Shown here: positions 26,887 through 35,834 of the stretch, piece by piece
Layout: every line of letters begins with the position of its first letter
Position numbering within the stretch: position 1 is the stretch's first letter
Assembly (NCBI GenBank): GCA_964367905.1
Contig: CAYIZP010000001.1
Span: forward strand, 1-64,000
Reading direction: 5' to 3'
Source of the DNA: CAUPWF01 sp964367905
GTDB lineage: Bacteria; Bacillota; Clostridia; Lachnospirales; Lachnospiraceae
Length of the DNA: 64,000 nt
Position numbers and translations under genes: made by a program
Notes under the pieces: generated by a model
Database searches by the model: none
Seen by the model: only the letters and a program-made list of their open reading frames with translations
What the model was told of the DNA's origin: nothing

Positions 26887-26919
26887 AAAAAAAGGGGACG
26901 TTTTCGTTCCCTTTTTTTT
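26887..26919 (+). terminator. Intrinsic terminator/attenuator inside the importer operon
   Basis: A 14-bp stem (A-run plus GGGGACG pairing with CGTTCCC plus a T-run, one G-T pair) around a TTTT loop is followed by eight T residues. It separates the binding-protein gene from the ATPase gene. Partial read-through would give the usual excess of binding protein. Confidence 0.85.
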
Positions 26920-26938
26920 AAAAGAGAGAGGTGGAGAA

Positions 26939-28462
26939 ATGAAAGACAATGTTGTACTTACTATGAAAAAAATAAGTAAGCATTTCCCAGGTGTCACAGC
27001 ACTTAGTGATGTAGATTTCACGTTGAACAAGGGAGAAATTCATGCACTGATGGGTGAGAATGGAGCTGGAAAATCAACCTTGATTAAGGTGTTGACAGGG
27101 GTTGAAGAATTCGAAACGGGAGAAATCAAGATCGCTGGTAAGGATAAGCCGATCATAAATAAATATCCGCAAGAGGCACAAGAAAATGGAATCAGTACGG
27201 TATATCAAGAGGTGAATCTGTGTCCGAATCTATCAGTTGCCGAGAACCTGTTTGTTGGTAGAGAGCCAATGAAGTTTGGGCGAATTGATTGGCGGACGAT
27301 GAATAAGAATGCTAGGAAATTGGTTGAAAAATATAATTTGGAAGTTGAAGTGACGAAAGCAGTAGAAAACTATTCGGTGGCAATTCAACAGATGATTGCC
27401 ATTGCAAGGGCAGTGGATACCTCGGCAAAGGTTTTGATTCTAGATGAACCTACTTCATCCTTAGATGAGAGTGAAGTAGAGCAATTATTTGGAGTTATGC
27501 GTCAGCTGAGATCTGAGGGAGTAGGGATTGTATTCGTGACACATTTCCTTGAGCAGGTATATGCGGTTTGTGATAAAATAACTGTTTTGAGAAATGGTAC
27601 TCTTGTAGGGGAATTTGAAGTGGAGAAATTGCCAAGGGTACAGTTAGTAGCAAAGATGATGGGAAAAGATTTTGATGACTTAGCATCGATTAAGAATGCA
27701 CAAACAAAAGAGAATGATGGCAATACAAATGTCATTATTGAGACAAGAGAATTAGGAGTGGAAGGGAAGATAAAGCCGTATAATCTACAGATCAATGAAG
27801 GTGATGTAATAGGGTTATCAGGATTATTGGGATCGGGACGGTCCGAATTGGCTAGATCCATTTATTGTGCAGATAAACCAGAAGCAGGTGAGTTACTTAT
27901 TAAGGGAGAAAAGATCAAGATTTCAAACCCGCTTGAGGCTATGATGCATGGAATGGGATATTTGCCAGAGAACAGAAAAGAAGAGGGGATTATTGGAGAC
28001 TTGTCAGTGCGAGAGAATATTATCATAGCATTGCAAGCGCAAAAAGGAATGTTTAAACCGTTGAGCAGAAAAGAGCAGATGGAGTTTACAGATAAATACA
28101 TAGATATTCTACAGATTAAGACGGCTGATAGGGAGGTACCAATCAAGCAATTATCTGGAGGCAATCAGCAAAAGTGTATACTGGGACGTTGGCTATTGAC
28201 GAATCCAGACTTCCTGATTCTAGATGAACCAACGAGGGGAATCGATGTGGGGACAAAGACAGAGATACAGAAACTTGTAATTAAACTCTCGGAAGAAGGG
28301 AAAACAGTCATGTTTATCTCGTCAGAATTGGAGGAAATGATCCGAACTTGTAATCGTATGGTGATTATGCGGGATGGCAGAAAAGTTGGAGAGTTGAATG
28401 AGGCTGAGATTACACAGAAGAGAATTATGGATGAAATCGCAGGAGGTGGAGTAGATGAATAA
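26939..28462 (+). CDS. Sugar ABC importer ATPase with two nucleotide-binding domains (YtfR/RbsA type)
   Basis: The 507-residue protein powers the importer from the cytoplasmic face. The first ATPase domain has GENGAGKSTLIKVL, a degenerate signature (YSVAIQQMIAIARA) and Walker B ILDEPTSSLDESE. The second has the usual degenerate P-loop GLLGSGRSELARS, an intact LSGGNQQK signature and LILDEPTRGIDVGTK. This asymmetric pair is the hallmark of the CUT2 monosaccharide class. It starts 20 bases after the terminator with AGGTGGAG, and its end overlaps the first permease gene by eight bases. Specificity is set by the neighbours, not by this subunit. Confidence 0.95.
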   Translation: MKDNVVLTMKKISKHFPGVTALSDVDFTLNKGEIHALMGENGAGKSTLIKVLTGVEEFETGEIKIAGKDKPIINKYPQEAQENGISTVYQEVNLCPNLSVAENLFVGREPMKFGRIDWRTMNKNARKLVEKYNLEVEVTKAVENYSVAIQQMIAIARAVDTSAKVLILDEPTSSLDESEVEQLFGVMRQLRSEGVGIVFVTHFLEQVYAVCDKITVLRNGTLVGEFEVEKLPRVQLVAKMMGKDFDDLASIKNAQTKENDGNTNVIIETRELGVEGKIKPYNLQINEGDVIGLSGLLGSGRSELARSIYCADKPEAGELLIKGEKIKISNPLEAMMHGMGYLPENRKEEGIIGDLSVRENIIIALQAQKGMFKPLSRKEQMEFTDKYIDILQIKTADREVPIKQLSGGNQQKCILGRWLLTNPDFLILDEPTRGIDVGTKTEIQKLVIKLSEEGKTVMFISSELEEMIRTCNRMVIMRDGRKVGELNEAEITQKRIMDEIAGGGVDE

Positions 28463-29489
28463 ATTTCAGGATTTAACAAAACAAAGATTGTTCATGCCTT
28501 TTGCTTGCTTGATTTTAGTATTAGTATTGAATTTAATTGTAACACCTAGTTTTTTTGAGATATCGATTCAAAATGGAGTTTTCTATGGTTACATCATCGA
28601 TATTATCAATCGTTCAAGTGAATTGGTTATCATAGCGGTAGGAATGACCTTGGTGGTAGCAGCATCGGGAGGAACAGATATTTCTGTAGGAGCTACTCTA
28701 GCACTGTCTGGAGCAGCAAGTGTCTATCTCTTGACAGGTGGAGAAAATAGCACGGATTTTTATCATGCTCCATATCTATTAGGGATTTTAGCAGCCTTGG
28801 GTGTTGGTGTTCTATGTGGAATGTGGAATGGATTTTTGGTTGCCAAGATGAAAATCCAACCGATGGTAGCAACCTTGATTTTATTTACAGCTGGACGTGG
28901 TATGGCGCAGGTGCTCACAGGAGGGTTTATTCTGTACCAGAGATTTGAACCATTCAAATATTTAGGAAATTCGATTCCAGGTGTTCCATTGCCAACGCCT
29001 GTATTCATAGCAATAAGTGTCGTGATTATCACATTCGTAGTTTTGAAAAAAACGACTTTGGGATTGTATATTCAAACAGTGGGAATTAATGCAAAGGCAG
29101 CGAGATTAGTAGGGCTTAAAGCAACAAAGATACAGTTTTTATCTTATGCATTTTGTGGATTGTGTGCAGGGATTGCAGGTCTTTTAGCAACGTCTCGTGT
29201 GTATTCGATTGATGCAAATAACGCAGGATTAAATATTGAATTGGACGCAATTTTAGCAGTAGCAATTGGAGGGAATAGCCTAGGTGGTGGGAAATTTTCA
29301 CTCATGGGTAGTGTGATTGGGGCGATTACAATCCAGGCACTCACTACATCCCTATATGCCATGAGCGTTACGGCAGATCAACTGCCAGTATACAAAGCGA
29401 TTGTGGTGGTTATTATTGTTTCACTACAGTCGACAGGATTGAAGAAAATTATAAAAAATCTAAAAAATAGAAAGCAGGTGACAGTATAA
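28455..29489 (+). CDS. Sugar ABC importer permease, YtfT-like
   Basis: The 344-residue membrane protein belongs to the RbsC/YtfT group of CUT2 permeases, with about nine to ten predicted helices. AASGGTDISVGATLALSGAA and IELDAILAVAIGGNSLGGGKFSLMGSVIGA are the conserved segments. It overlaps the ATPase gene by eight bases and touches the second permease gene by one base (TAATG), so translation is coupled. Two different permeases with one ATPase match the E. coli YtfT/YjfF heterodimer arrangement. Most CUT2 importers use a single permease gene. Confidence 0.93.
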   Translation: MNKFQDLTKQRLFMPFACLILVLVLNLIVTPSFFEISIQNGVFYGYIIDIINRSSELVIIAVGMTLVVAASGGTDISVGATLALSGAASVYLLTGGENSTDFYHAPYLLGILAALGVGVLCGMWNGFLVAKMKIQPMVATLILFTAGRGMAQVLTGGFILYQRFEPFKYLGNSIPGVPLPTPVFIAISVVIITFVVLKKTTLGLYIQTVGINAKAARLVGLKATKIQFLSYAFCGLCAGIAGLLATSRVYSIDANNAGLNIELDAILAVAIGGNSLGGGKFSLMGSVIGAITIQALTTSLYAMSVTADQLPVYKAIVVVIIVSLQSTGLKKIIKNLKNRKQVTV

Positions 29490-30511
29490 TGTATAAAAAA
29501 TTTATTGAAAAACATGATAGTAATAAATTTTTATTGATGATCACAATTGTGCTGTTTGCTGTGATGTATTTTATTGGTACGATTGTATTTAGAGAAAAGA
29601 ATTTTGGGAATTTTCAGGTGTTTTTAAATTTGTTCATTAACAATGCGGGACTCATTGTATCGGCAGTTGGAATGACAGTAGTTTTGCTGACTGGTGGCAT
29701 CGACATTTCTGTAGGATCCGTAGTCGCTATGACATGTATGTTGCTTGCGTGGTTGATGGAGGTGCAAGGAGTTGGTGCAGTTGCAGCACTAGCGATTGTG
29801 TTAGTAGTCGGTGTGGTGTTTGGATTTGTACAGGGAATATTGGTCTCATATTTTGAAATACAGCCTTTTATCGTGACACTTGCTGGAATGTTCTTTGCAC
29901 GCGGGATGACAGCAATTATTAGCGTAGACATGATTAGTATCACAAACGAAACATTTATGTCTTGGGCAAATCAGAAATTTTATCTTCCATTTTCATTCCT
30001 TGCCACAACTAATAAGAGTGGAAATATGGTATATCCATATATTTTCCCGAGTGTAATTATAGCTTTTGTTGCATTATTTGTTGTCTATTTTCTATTAAAA
30101 TTTACAAAATTTGGGAGAAGTATCTATGCTATTGGGGGCAATGAACAATCGGCATTAATGCTGGGGATTAATGTTAAGAAAACAAAACTAATTGTGTATA
30201 TGTTAAATGGATTTTTAGCCACGCTTGCTGGATTTGTATTTTGTTTAAATACATGCGGCGGATTTGTAGAGCAGGCTAAGGGATTTGAAATGGAGGCAAT
30301 CGCTTCCGCGGTTATCGGTGGAACGTTGCTTACTGGTGGAGTTGGTAGTGTCATCGGTAGTTTGTTCGGTGTATTGATTAAGGGGACAATCGAAATGTTT
30401 GTTTCCTTCCAAGGGAATCTATCCTCGTGGTGGGCAAAGATTGCGATTGCAGCATTATTGGCATTCTTCATCATACTACAAAGTATTTTAGGTAAAAAGA
30501 AGAATAAATAA
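29489..30511 (+). CDS. Sugar ABC importer permease, YjfF-like
   Basis: The 340-residue membrane protein is the second permease of the importer. It shows the same family segments (LLTGGIDISVGSVVAM, FEMEAIASAVIGGTLLTGGVGSVIGSLFGV), a conserved helix pattern and GMFFARGMTAIISVD as in YjfF. It overlaps the previous gene by one base, and the araD start lies 25 bases downstream. With the subunits before it, it forms a YtfQRT-YjfF-type system feeding the arabinose enzymes. Galactofuranose remains an alternative substrate. Confidence 0.92.
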   Translation: MYKKFIEKHDSNKFLLMITIVLFAVMYFIGTIVFREKNFGNFQVFLNLFINNAGLIVSAVGMTVVLLTGGIDISVGSVVAMTCMLLAWLMEVQGVGAVAALAIVLVVGVVFGFVQGILVSYFEIQPFIVTLAGMFFARGMTAIISVDMISITNETFMSWANQKFYLPFSFLATTNKSGNMVYPYIFPSVIIAFVALFVVYFLLKFTKFGRSIYAIGGNEQSALMLGINVKKTKLIVYMLNGFLATLAGFVFCLNTCGGFVEQAKGFEMEAIASAVIGGTLLTGGVGSVIGSLFGVLIKGTIEMFVSFQGNLSSWWAKIAIAALLAFFIILQSILGKKKNK

Positions 30512-30536
30512 GAGTTATTGACAGGGAGGAGAAGAG

Positions 30537-31241
30537 ATGTTAGAACAACTAAAAGAAGAAGTCTATCAAGCTAATATGAAACTGCCCCAATACGGATTGG
30601 TTACATTTACTTGGGGGAATGTAAGCGGGATTGACCGCAAGACAGGTTTGGTTGTCATCAAGCCAAGTGGGGTCGAGTACGAGAAATTAAAGCCAGAGGA
30701 TATGGTAGTAGTAGATCTAGAGGGAACTGTGGTAGAGGGGACATACAATCCCTCCTCAGATACTGCCACCCATGTGGAGCTCTATAAAGCATTTGTAGAA
30801 ATCGGTGGAGTGGTGCATACCCACTCCTCTTGGGCAACGAGTTGGGCTCAGGCAGGAAGGGGAATTCCTTGTTATGGAACCACCCATGCGGACTATATGT
30901 ATGGCGAAATTCCATGCGTTCGAAATCTATCCAAAGATGAGATTGAGGAAGCCTATGAAAAAAACACGGGTCTTCTCATCGTAGAAGAATTTCAGCAGAG
31001 AGATTACATTGGGATGCCAGCGGTTCTGTGCAAGAACCATGGACCATTCACTTGGGGGAAATCGGTAGACGAAGCCGTGCATAATGCAGTGGTGTTAGAA
31101 GAGGTTGCCAAGATGGCTTGTAGAAGTGAAATGCTGAATCCGCACACTGTGACAGCGCCACAGGAATTACAGGATAAACACTATTATCGCAAGCATGGTG
31201 CTGGTGCATACTATGGAAATGAAGCGAAATCAGAAAAGTAA
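30537..31241 (+). CDS. araD: L-ribulose-5-phosphate 4-epimerase
   Basis: The 234-residue protein converts L-ribulose 5-phosphate to D-xylulose 5-phosphate, the last step of L-arabinose catabolism before the pentose-phosphate route. Its class II aldolase fold shows the zinc ligands in VHTHSSWA and in the later His of KNHGPFTWG, and the substrate-loop TWGNVSGID near the N-terminus. Length matches E. coli AraD (231). GGGAGG precedes the start. Gene order araD-araA-kinase behind the importer makes a complete arabinose module, and no dedicated AraR-type repressor is seen in the window. Confidence 0.95.
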   Translation: MLEQLKEEVYQANMKLPQYGLVTFTWGNVSGIDRKTGLVVIKPSGVEYEKLKPEDMVVVDLEGTVVEGTYNPSSDTATHVELYKAFVEIGGVVHTHSSWATSWAQAGRGIPCYGTTHADYMYGEIPCVRNLSKDEIEEAYEKNTGLLIVEEFQQRDYIGMPAVLCKNHGPFTWGKSVDEAVHNAVVLEEVAKMACRSEMLNPHTVTAPQELQDKHYYRKHGAGAYYGNEAKSEK

Positions 31242-31292
31242 TGAGTTTTGGAATGAAGGAAACGAAACAGAAGGAAAAGGAGTGGCGAAAGA

Positions 31293-32789
31293 ATGTTAGA
31301 GAATAAAAAATATAAATTTTGGTTTGCAACAGGATCGCAAGATCTGTATGGCGAGGAGTGCCTGAGAAAGGTAGCGGAACATTCCGCGATTATGGTAGAG
31401 AAACTGAACCAATCAGGAAAGTTACCATATGAGGTAGTTCTAAAGCCAACCCTGATTACCAATGAATTAATTAGAAAAACGTTTAATGAAGCAAATGCAG
31501 ATGAATTCTGTGCAGGGGTTATCACTTGGATGCATACCTTCTCCCCTGCGAAATCATGGATTCTAGGATTGCAAGAATACAGAAAACCACTGTGTCACCT
31601 ACATACGCAGTTCAATGAAGAAATTCCATATGACACCATTGACATGGATTTTATGAATGAGAATCAGGCGGCACATGGAGATCGAGAGTATGGGCACATT
31701 GTAAGTCGTATGGGGATTGAGCGAGAAATCATCGTAGGACATTGGGCGAATCCAGAGGTACAAACGAGGTTGGCATCATGGATGCGAACTGCCGTTGGAG
31801 TTATGGAGAGCAGTCATATTCGTGTTATGAGAATTGCAGATAATATGAGAAATGTTGCGGTAACCGAGGGGGATAAGGTAGAGGCGCAGATTAAGTTTGG
31901 TTGGGAAATCGACGCGTATCCAGTCAATGAGATCGCAGAAGTGGTAAAAGATGTAACGACAGGAGAAATCAATACCTTAGTGGAAGAATACTACGATAAA
32001 TACCATATTTTACTAGAAGGTAGAGATGCAGCCCAGTTTCGAAAACATGTGGAAGTACAAGCGGGGATTGAAATTGGATTTGAGAAGTTTCTGATAGAGA
32101 AGAACTATCAAGCGATTGTAACACATTTCGGAGATTTAGGTTCCTTACAGCAATTGCCAGGTCTTGCCATTCAACGCCTGATGGAAAAAGGTTATGGCTT
32201 CGGTGGAGAAGGCGATTGGAAGACTGCGGCTATGGTTCGTCTGATGAAGATTATGACAGCAGGAATGGAAGGAGCGAAGGGAACCTCCTTTATGGAAGAT
32301 TACACCTATAACTTCGTTCCAGGAAAAGAAGGAATCCTACAAGCGCATATGTTGGAAGTGTGCCCAAGTGTTGCAGAGGGTCCAATTAGTATTAAGGTAA
32401 ATCCATTGTCCATGGGAGAGAGAGAAGATCCTGCACGATTGGTTTTTACATCGAAGACAGGAAAAGGCGTGGCAACTTCGTTAATCGACCTAGGAAATCG
32501 ATTCCGTTTGATTATCAATGCAGTCAATTGTAAGAAGGTGGAAACAGAGATGCCAAAACTCCCAGTGGCAACTGCGTTTTGGACACCAGAACCTAGCTTG
32601 GCAGTAGGAGCAGAAGCGTGGATTCTAGCGGGTGGAGCACATCATACCGCATTCTCTTATGATCTCAGTGTAGACCAGATGGTTGCATGGGGTGCGGCCA
32701 TGGGAATCGAGACAGTGGTCATTGACCAAGATACAACCATACGGGACTTAAAGAACGAATTACGTTGGAATTCGATTGCATACAAATAG
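31293..32789 (+). CDS. araA: L-arabinose isomerase
   Basis: The 498-residue protein converts L-arabinose to L-ribulose in the cytoplasm using a divalent metal. The family's metal- and substrate-binding stretches are visible: GFGGEGDWKTAAMVR, TSFMEDYTYNF, HMLEVCPSV and AGGAHHTAFSY. The early segments WMHTFSPAKSWI and PLCHLHTQFNEEIP are also characteristic. Length agrees with known AraA (about 500). An AAGGAG site precedes the ATG. It lies between araD and the FGGY kinase, completing uptake, isomerisation, phosphorylation and epimerisation. Confidence 0.97.
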   Translation: MLENKKYKFWFATGSQDLYGEECLRKVAEHSAIMVEKLNQSGKLPYEVVLKPTLITNELIRKTFNEANADEFCAGVITWMHTFSPAKSWILGLQEYRKPLCHLHTQFNEEIPYDTIDMDFMNENQAAHGDREYGHIVSRMGIEREIIVGHWANPEVQTRLASWMRTAVGVMESSHIRVMRIADNMRNVAVTEGDKVEAQIKFGWEIDAYPVNEIAEVVKDVTTGEINTLVEEYYDKYHILLEGRDAAQFRKHVEVQAGIEIGFEKFLIEKNYQAIVTHFGDLGSLQQLPGLAIQRLMEKGYGFGGEGDWKTAAMVRLMKIMTAGMEGAKGTSFMEDYTYNFVPGKEGILQAHMLEVCPSVAEGPISIKVNPLSMGEREDPARLVFTSKTGKGVATSLIDLGNRFRLIINAVNCKKVETEMPKLPVATAFWTPEPSLAVGAEAWILAGGAHHTAFSYDLSVDQMVAWGAAMGIETVVIDQDTTIRDLKNELRWNSIAYK

Positions 32790-32795
32790 AAGAAC

Positions 32796-32838
32796 AGCAA
32801 ACCAGTGATTTCTGCAATTGAAACTGCTGGTTTGTTTT
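32796..32838 (+). terminator. Hairpin with T-run between araA and the kinase gene
   Basis: CAAACCAG (32798-32805) pairs with CTGGTTTG (32827-32834), with further pairing inside the loop (TTTC/GAAA), followed by TTTT. It probably attenuates transcription into the kinase gene. Confidence 0.65.
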
Positions 32839-32867
32839 GGAAGTGAGGACATGAATGGAGGAAGATA

Positions 32868-34463
32868 ATGACGACAATTAGAAAATATATTATAGAAGGA
32901 AAAGCTTCTTTGGGGATTGAACTTGGATCAACGAGAATCAAAGGCGTCTTAGTGAATGAGAGCAATGAGCCCATTGCTTCAGGGGATTATGAGTGGGAAA
33001 ATCAACTCGTAGAGGATGTGTGGACTTATAGCATAGACGATGTGTGGAAAGGCATTCAAGGATGCTATGCGAATCTCAAGGCAGAGGTGGAGGTAAAATA
33101 TAATGTGAAATTAACGAAGTTGGCAAGTTTAGGGATTAGCGGCATGATGCATGGATATATGGTGTTTGATGGTGAGAGGAACTTGCTAGCCCCATTTCGC
33201 ACCTGGCGCAACACCATAACAGAGGCAGAGTCCGAAGAACTCACAGAGCTATTTCAATACAATATTCCACAGCGCTGGAGTATTACCCATTTATATCAGG
33301 CGATCAAGGCGGATTTAGACCATGTGGAAAAGATTCGGTATATGACAACTTTGGCTGGGTACTTACATTGGATGCTAAGTGGTGAAAGGGTGTTGGGAGT
33401 TGGTGAAGCATCGGGTATGTTTCCTATTGACATAGAAACAAAATCCTACCATTGCAAAATGCTAAAGCAATTTCAGGAGAAAGTGGCATGGAAGGAATAT
33501 CCATGGACGTTGGAAGAGATTCTTCCCAAGGTGCTTGTAGCAGGCGAGACAGCAGGGTGTCTTACCGAAGAGGGAGCAAATCTACTAGATCCAACAGGGG
33601 AATTAGAATCAGGGGTTTTGATGTGTCCGCCAGAGGGAGATGCAGGGACAGGAATGGTTGCCACCAATAGCATAACAGAGCGTACCGCAAATGTATCTGC
33701 GGGAACATCTATCTTTGCGATGGTTGTGCTGGAAAAAGAACTATCGAAAGTCTATCGTGAGATCGATATGGTCACCACTCCAGCGGGCAATCTCGTAGCC
33801 ATGGCACACTGTAACAACTGCACTTCAGACCTAAATGCTTGGGTTGGATTATTCAAGGAATTTACGGAAGCCATGGGTGTGGATGTAGATATGAATACAT
33901 TATTTGCAACCTTATATAATCAAGCATTAGAGGGAGACTCAGACTGTGGCGGATTATTGGCGTATAACTACTTATCAGGAGAACATGTAACGGGTCTGGA
34001 AGCGGGACGTCCCATGTTCGTACGTACTCCGGAGAGCAAATTTACCTTGGCAAACTTCATGAGAACGCATTTGTTTACCACATTTGGAGCACTGAAGGTT
34101 GGTATGGACATCCTACAAAAAGACGAAAAAGTGCAGATCGATAGCGTTTTAGGTCATGGTGGTATCTTTAAGACCAAAGGAGTGGCACAAGGAATTCTAG
34201 CAGGTGCATTAAATACTCCCGTATCTGTCATGGAAACGGCTGGAGAAGGCGGTGCATGGGGAATTGCATTATTGGCATCTTATTTGGTAAACAAAGATGA
34301 GGGCGAAACTCTAAATGAATTTCTAAAGACAAAATGTTTCGCAAGTTCAGAAGGTACAATGATGGAACCACAGGCAAAGGAGGTAGAGGGATTTGAGAGA
34401 TTTATGGAGCAGTATCAAGCGGGATTAGCGATTGAGAAGGTAGCAGTCGAGGTATTGAAGTGA
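32868..34463 (+). CDS. FGGY-family pentulokinase, probable L-ribulokinase
   Basis: The 531-residue protein should phosphorylate L-ribulose to L-ribulose 5-phosphate with ATP. The N-terminal ATPase part has GIELGSTRIKGVLV (phosphate loop), ISGMMHGYMVF and PFRTWRNT. The C-terminal domain holds the nucleotide-binding VLGHGGIFKTKGVAQGILAGALN and TAGEGGAWGIALLA. Its sequence looks unlike classical AraB and closer to the alternative clostridial ribulokinase that I recall as AraK. GGAGG precedes the start. Position after araA and the absence of another kinase support the ribulose role. A xylulokinase role is possible but less likely here. Confidence 0.85.
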   Translation: MTTIRKYIIEGKASLGIELGSTRIKGVLVNESNEPIASGDYEWENQLVEDVWTYSIDDVWKGIQGCYANLKAEVEVKYNVKLTKLASLGISGMMHGYMVFDGERNLLAPFRTWRNTITEAESEELTELFQYNIPQRWSITHLYQAIKADLDHVEKIRYMTTLAGYLHWMLSGERVLGVGEASGMFPIDIETKSYHCKMLKQFQEKVAWKEYPWTLEEILPKVLVAGETAGCLTEEGANLLDPTGELESGVLMCPPEGDAGTGMVATNSITERTANVSAGTSIFAMVVLEKELSKVYREIDMVTTPAGNLVAMAHCNNCTSDLNAWVGLFKEFTEAMGVDVDMNTLFATLYNQALEGDSDCGGLLAYNYLSGEHVTGLEAGRPMFVRTPESKFTLANFMRTHLFTTFGALKVGMDILQKDEKVQIDSVLGHGGIFKTKGVAQGILAGALNTPVSVMETAGEGGAWGIALLASYLVNKDEGETLNEFLKTKCFASSEGTMMEPQAKEVEGFERFMEQYQAGLAIEKVAVEVLK

Positions 34464-34481
34464 AAAATTGATATATCAGTT

Positions 34482-34528
34482 GGGGACAGCAGGGGATATG
34501 AGCATGCGCTCATCCTTCCACTGTCCCC
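34482..34528. terminator. Two-way terminator between the kinase gene and ackA
   Basis: GGGGACAG (34482-34489) pairs with CTGTCCCC (34521-34528), and a second perfect stem, ATGAGC (34498-34503) with GCTCAT (34508-34513), sits inside. On the reverse strand a T-run follows (AATTTTTC), and on the forward strand only a weak TTTT. It lies between converging genes and can end both transcripts. Confidence 0.75.
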
Positions 34529-34553
34529 TTGGTTTGCATGATTTTATCAACGA

Positions 34554-35744
34554 TTACAACTTTAATAATTCTTTTGTATCACGTGCAATTACTAATTCCT
34601 CGTTCGTCGGAATTACATATACTTTAACTTTGGATTCTGGTTTGGTAATTAATCGTTCACCCGAACCATTTTCATTGGCATCTTCATCGATTACAATTCC
34701 GAAAGCCTCTGATATCAGACCGACGATTGCGGATCTTGCATGGAAGGAATTCTCACCGATTCCAGCAGTGAATGCAATGGCATCGGCACCACCTAGTGCA
34801 ACATAGTAACGTCCGATAAATGCGATGATTCTTCTATAATAGATGTCTAGAGCGAGTTTTGCTCTTTCGTGGCCTTCTAATGCCGCTTTTTCTACATCTC
34901 TAAAGTCACTTGAGATTCCAGAGATACCGAGTAATCCTGACTCTTTGTTTAACATCTTGATTACGTCACGAATATCCATTCCTAAGATTTCAACTAGGTA
35001 GTCAATTACGGAAGGTTCTACATCTCCTGAACGAGTTCCCATTACAATTCCGGATAATGGAGTGAATCCCATAGAAGTATTGATGGACTTGCCATCTTTT
35101 ACAGCAGTCAATGAACCACCTGCGCCGAGATGTGCAACGATGACCTTAGAATGCTCTGGATTGCCCAGTAGGTCAATGGCACGTCCTGATACATATTTAT
35201 GGCTTGTTCCATGTGCACCGTATTTGCGGATACCGTGTTCTTCATAGAAACGATAAGGAATTGGATATACATAGCATCTAGGGTCTAGTGTTTGATGAAA
35301 TGCAGTGTCAAAAACGGCTACGGCTCCAGCATTTGGAATCGCCTCTTTAAAAGCCAGATATCCTGTTAGGTTCGCAGGATTATGTAGTGGGGCAAGTTGT
35401 TTCAATTCATCGATGCGTGAAGCAACTAAATCATCGATAATGACAGATTTATTATAATAGGTACCGCCTTGTACGACACGATGGCCGACCCCCTTGATTT
35501 CGTCTAATGATGTAACAATTCCTTTTTCGATCAATGCATCTAACAATAATTGCACTGCTTCTGTATGGTCTTTCATCGGTAGGGTCTTAACATCCTTCTC
35601 CCCATCATGCTTGATTGTGAAGATTGCATCCTCAAATCCAATTCGTTCGACGACTCCTGAAGTAATTACTGATTCGTCATTCATCTCAAAAAGTTGGAAT
35701 TTTAATGAAGAGCTTCCAGCATTTACCGCAATGATTTTTGACAT
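34554..35744 (-). CDS. ackA: Acetate kinase
   Basis: The 396-residue cytoplasmic enzyme interconverts acetyl phosphate plus ADP and acetate plus ATP, the energy-yielding end step of acetate fermentation. The N-terminal NAGSSSLKFQLF, the central VAHLGAGGSLTAV and MGFTPLSGIVMGTRSGD, and the C-terminal FTAGIGENS are diagnostic. Length fits the family (about 400). AAGGAGG precedes the start on the reverse strand. No phosphotransacetylase gene is adjacent, although pta-ackA is a common pair, so ackA appears to be a single-gene unit here with a two-way terminator behind it. Confidence 0.97.
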   Translation of the reverse strand: MSKIIAVNAGSSSLKFQLFEMNDESVITSGVVERIGFEDAIFTIKHDGEKDVKTLPMKDHTEAVQLLLDALIEKGIVTSLDEIKGVGHRVVQGGTYYNKSVIIDDLVASRIDELKQLAPLHNPANLTGYLAFKEAIPNAGAVAVFDTAFHQTLDPRCYVYPIPYRFYEEHGIRKYGAHGTSHKYVSGRAIDLLGNPEHSKVIVAHLGAGGSLTAVKDGKSINTSMGFTPLSGIVMGTRSGDVEPSVIDYLVEILGMDIRDVIKMLNKESGLLGISGISSDFRDVEKAALEGHERAKLALDIYYRRIIAFIGRYYVALGGADAIAFTAGIGENSFHARSAIVGLISEAFGIVIDEDANENGSGERLITKPESKVKVYVIPTNEELVIARDTKELLKL

Positions 35745-35774
35745 TTTATTGTCCTCCTTAATTAGTATTTAGTA

Positions 35775-35780
35775 ATTATA
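35775..35780 (-). promoter_or_regulatory. -10 hexamer for ackA
   Basis: On the reverse strand a perfect TATAAT lies 30 bases upstream of the ackA start. The -35 region is weak, so this is a tentative call. Confidence 0.4.
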
Positions 35781-35834
35781 ACAAAAAAAATGTGGAATTG
35801 ATATAGTTTTTTTGTACTCATAGTTATACATGAT

